A stretch of DNA of 5,795 nucleotides, from assembly GCA_948433815.1 (NCBI GenBank), contig CAOJDZ010000053.1:1-5795 (forward strand), given 5' to 3'. Shown here one piece after another: positions 5,204-5,795 of the stretch; the stretch's first letter is position 1, and every line of letters starts with the position of its first letter. This stretch comes from an uncultured Clostridia bacterium (GTDB taxonomy: Bacteria > Bacillota_I > Bacilli_A > RF39 > UBA660). Position numbers and translations under genes: made by a program. The notes beneath the pieces were generated by a model, which made no database searches, was not told the origin of the DNA, and was given only the letters and a program-made list of their open reading frames with translations.

Positions 5204-5795
5204 ATGAAAAAAGGTTTTGTCTATTGTTTGTTATTTTTGTATTTTATAGTTTTTATTAAGTTTTTTGCTGCGGATTATAATATTTCTTATGATATAGATA
5301 ATTATAAAATTAAAGAACTAGCAACTGATGATTATATTTATATAGAAATAAAAGATGAGGATACTATATTTAATTATATGTTTTTTACAGGTAGAAAAGT
5401 TTTTAAGAAAAGGGTAAAAGATGTAAAAATAGAAGAAGTTAATGGATATAAATGTCTTATGCCAATAGTTAAAGGTGTGGAAAGTTATTACGTTTGTAGT
5501 GAGGGGGATAATTTATTAAGTTATCAAATGGCTAAAAAGGAAGAAATTTATAAAACTTCAGATGATAATTTTAAATATTATGAAAATAGTCTTGATGATG
5601 ATAATTTATTTATTTGGAAGTATGATGGATTTTATTATTTAAATAATAATGAATATAAGAGTATTAATATATTTGATAAAGATAGATATTCTAATGATTT
5701 AATGATAAGTATAAATGGTTATTTAATTTTTCCTAAATATGATAATAATTATTTGTTTAATGGTTTTGTATCTTTAGATATGTCAGATGGAACTT
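5204..5795 (+). CDS. Exported or anchored protein of unknown function (5' part, runs off window)
   Basis: An open frame of 197 codons with no stop before the window edge. AGGAG at 5193-5197 is six bases before ATG 5204. The N-terminus (MKKG, hydrophobic core 5-18, then FFAADYN) looks like a signal peptide with possible cleavage near Ala22/Ala23; an uncleaved anchor is possible. The rest is rich in Asp, Asn, Tyr, Ile and Lys with alternating hydrophobic residues, suggesting mainly beta structure. Motifs such as YDGFYYLNNN and YDNNYLFNG are loosely alike and could be repeat blades, but this is uncertain. Two cysteines beyond the signal, Cys84 and Cys98, are 14 residues apart and could form a disulfide, which fits the neighbouring extracytoplasmic thioredoxin. 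I do not recognise a family and the full length is unknown. Confidence 0.85.
   Translation, partial: MKKGFVYCLLFLYFIVFIKFFAADYNISYDIDNYKIKELATDDYIYIEIKDEDTIFNYMFFTGRKVFKKRVKDVKIEEVNGYKCLMPIVKGVESYYVCSEGDNLLSYQMAKKEEIYKTSDDNFKYYENSLDDDNLFIWKYDGFYYLNNNEYKSINIFDKDRYSNDLMISINGYLIFPKYDNNYLFNGFVSLDMSDGT

Noticed and set aside
5199..5207. Mini-ORF ATG TTA TGA overlapping the start of the exported protein
   Set aside because: It is only one base from the SD, too close to initiate, and encodes two residues; likely chance.
1..5795. Mobile element, phage, CRISPR or defence island
   Set aside because: No transposase, integrase, spaced repeats, terminal inverted repeats, tRNA-linked attachment site or effector gene is visible on either strand.

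Overview
The window is a very A+T-rich bacterial chromosome fragment. It is tightly packed, with AGGTGA/AGGAG-type Shine-Dalgarno (SD) sites, TATAAT-like -10 boxes and short U-tailed hairpin terminators. Together with the gene families present (P-type Ca2+-ATPase, AraC/GyrI-type regulator, CmpB-like membrane protein), this suggests a low-GC Bacillota/Mollicutes-like organism, perhaps a gut-associated Bacilli or Clostridia lineage. Tryptophan is read from TGG, one gene appears to end at TGA, and no in-frame TGA occurs inside any gene, so the standard bacterial code (table 11) fits. The lineage is an inference from composition and gene families only.

Layout, left to right. (1) Bases 1-1326 (+) are the C-terminal half of a P2-type, PMCA-like Ca2+-transporting ATPase cut by the window edge. 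(2) 1369-2154 (+) is an AraC-family regulator with a GyrI-like C-terminal domain. It has its own extended -10 promoter and a terminator that overlaps its stop codon. (3) 2223-3131 (+) is a transglutaminase-like cysteine-hydrolase-fold protein that probably starts at TTG. (4) 3154-3591 (-) is a small all-helical cytosolic protein of unknown role, with a terminator lying in the short convergent gap. (5) 3722-4117 (+) is a four-helix membrane protein with a good promoter. It overlaps tail to tail with (6) 4110-4607 (-), a CmpB-like (PF06541-type) integral membrane protein. (7) 4715-5161 (+) is a membrane-anchored thioredoxin-fold protein with a CSHC active site, followed after a terminator hairpin by (8) 5204-5795 (+), the start of an exported protein of unknown function that runs off the window.

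Gene strand alternates and most genes seem to be small independent transcription units. The only plausible functional pairing is the extracytoplasmic thioredoxin (7) with the exported protein (8), which carries two cysteines beyond its signal sequence. I found no tRNA, rRNA, CRISPR array, insertion sequence, prophage gene or defence system, and no intergenic stretch over 130 bases. I see no convincing undescribed system here. The more interesting points are the repeated ATGCATGA element around the regulator's promoter, hairpins that begin inside or overlap stop codons, and two genes whose start sites sit too close behind a terminator for an ordinary promoter.
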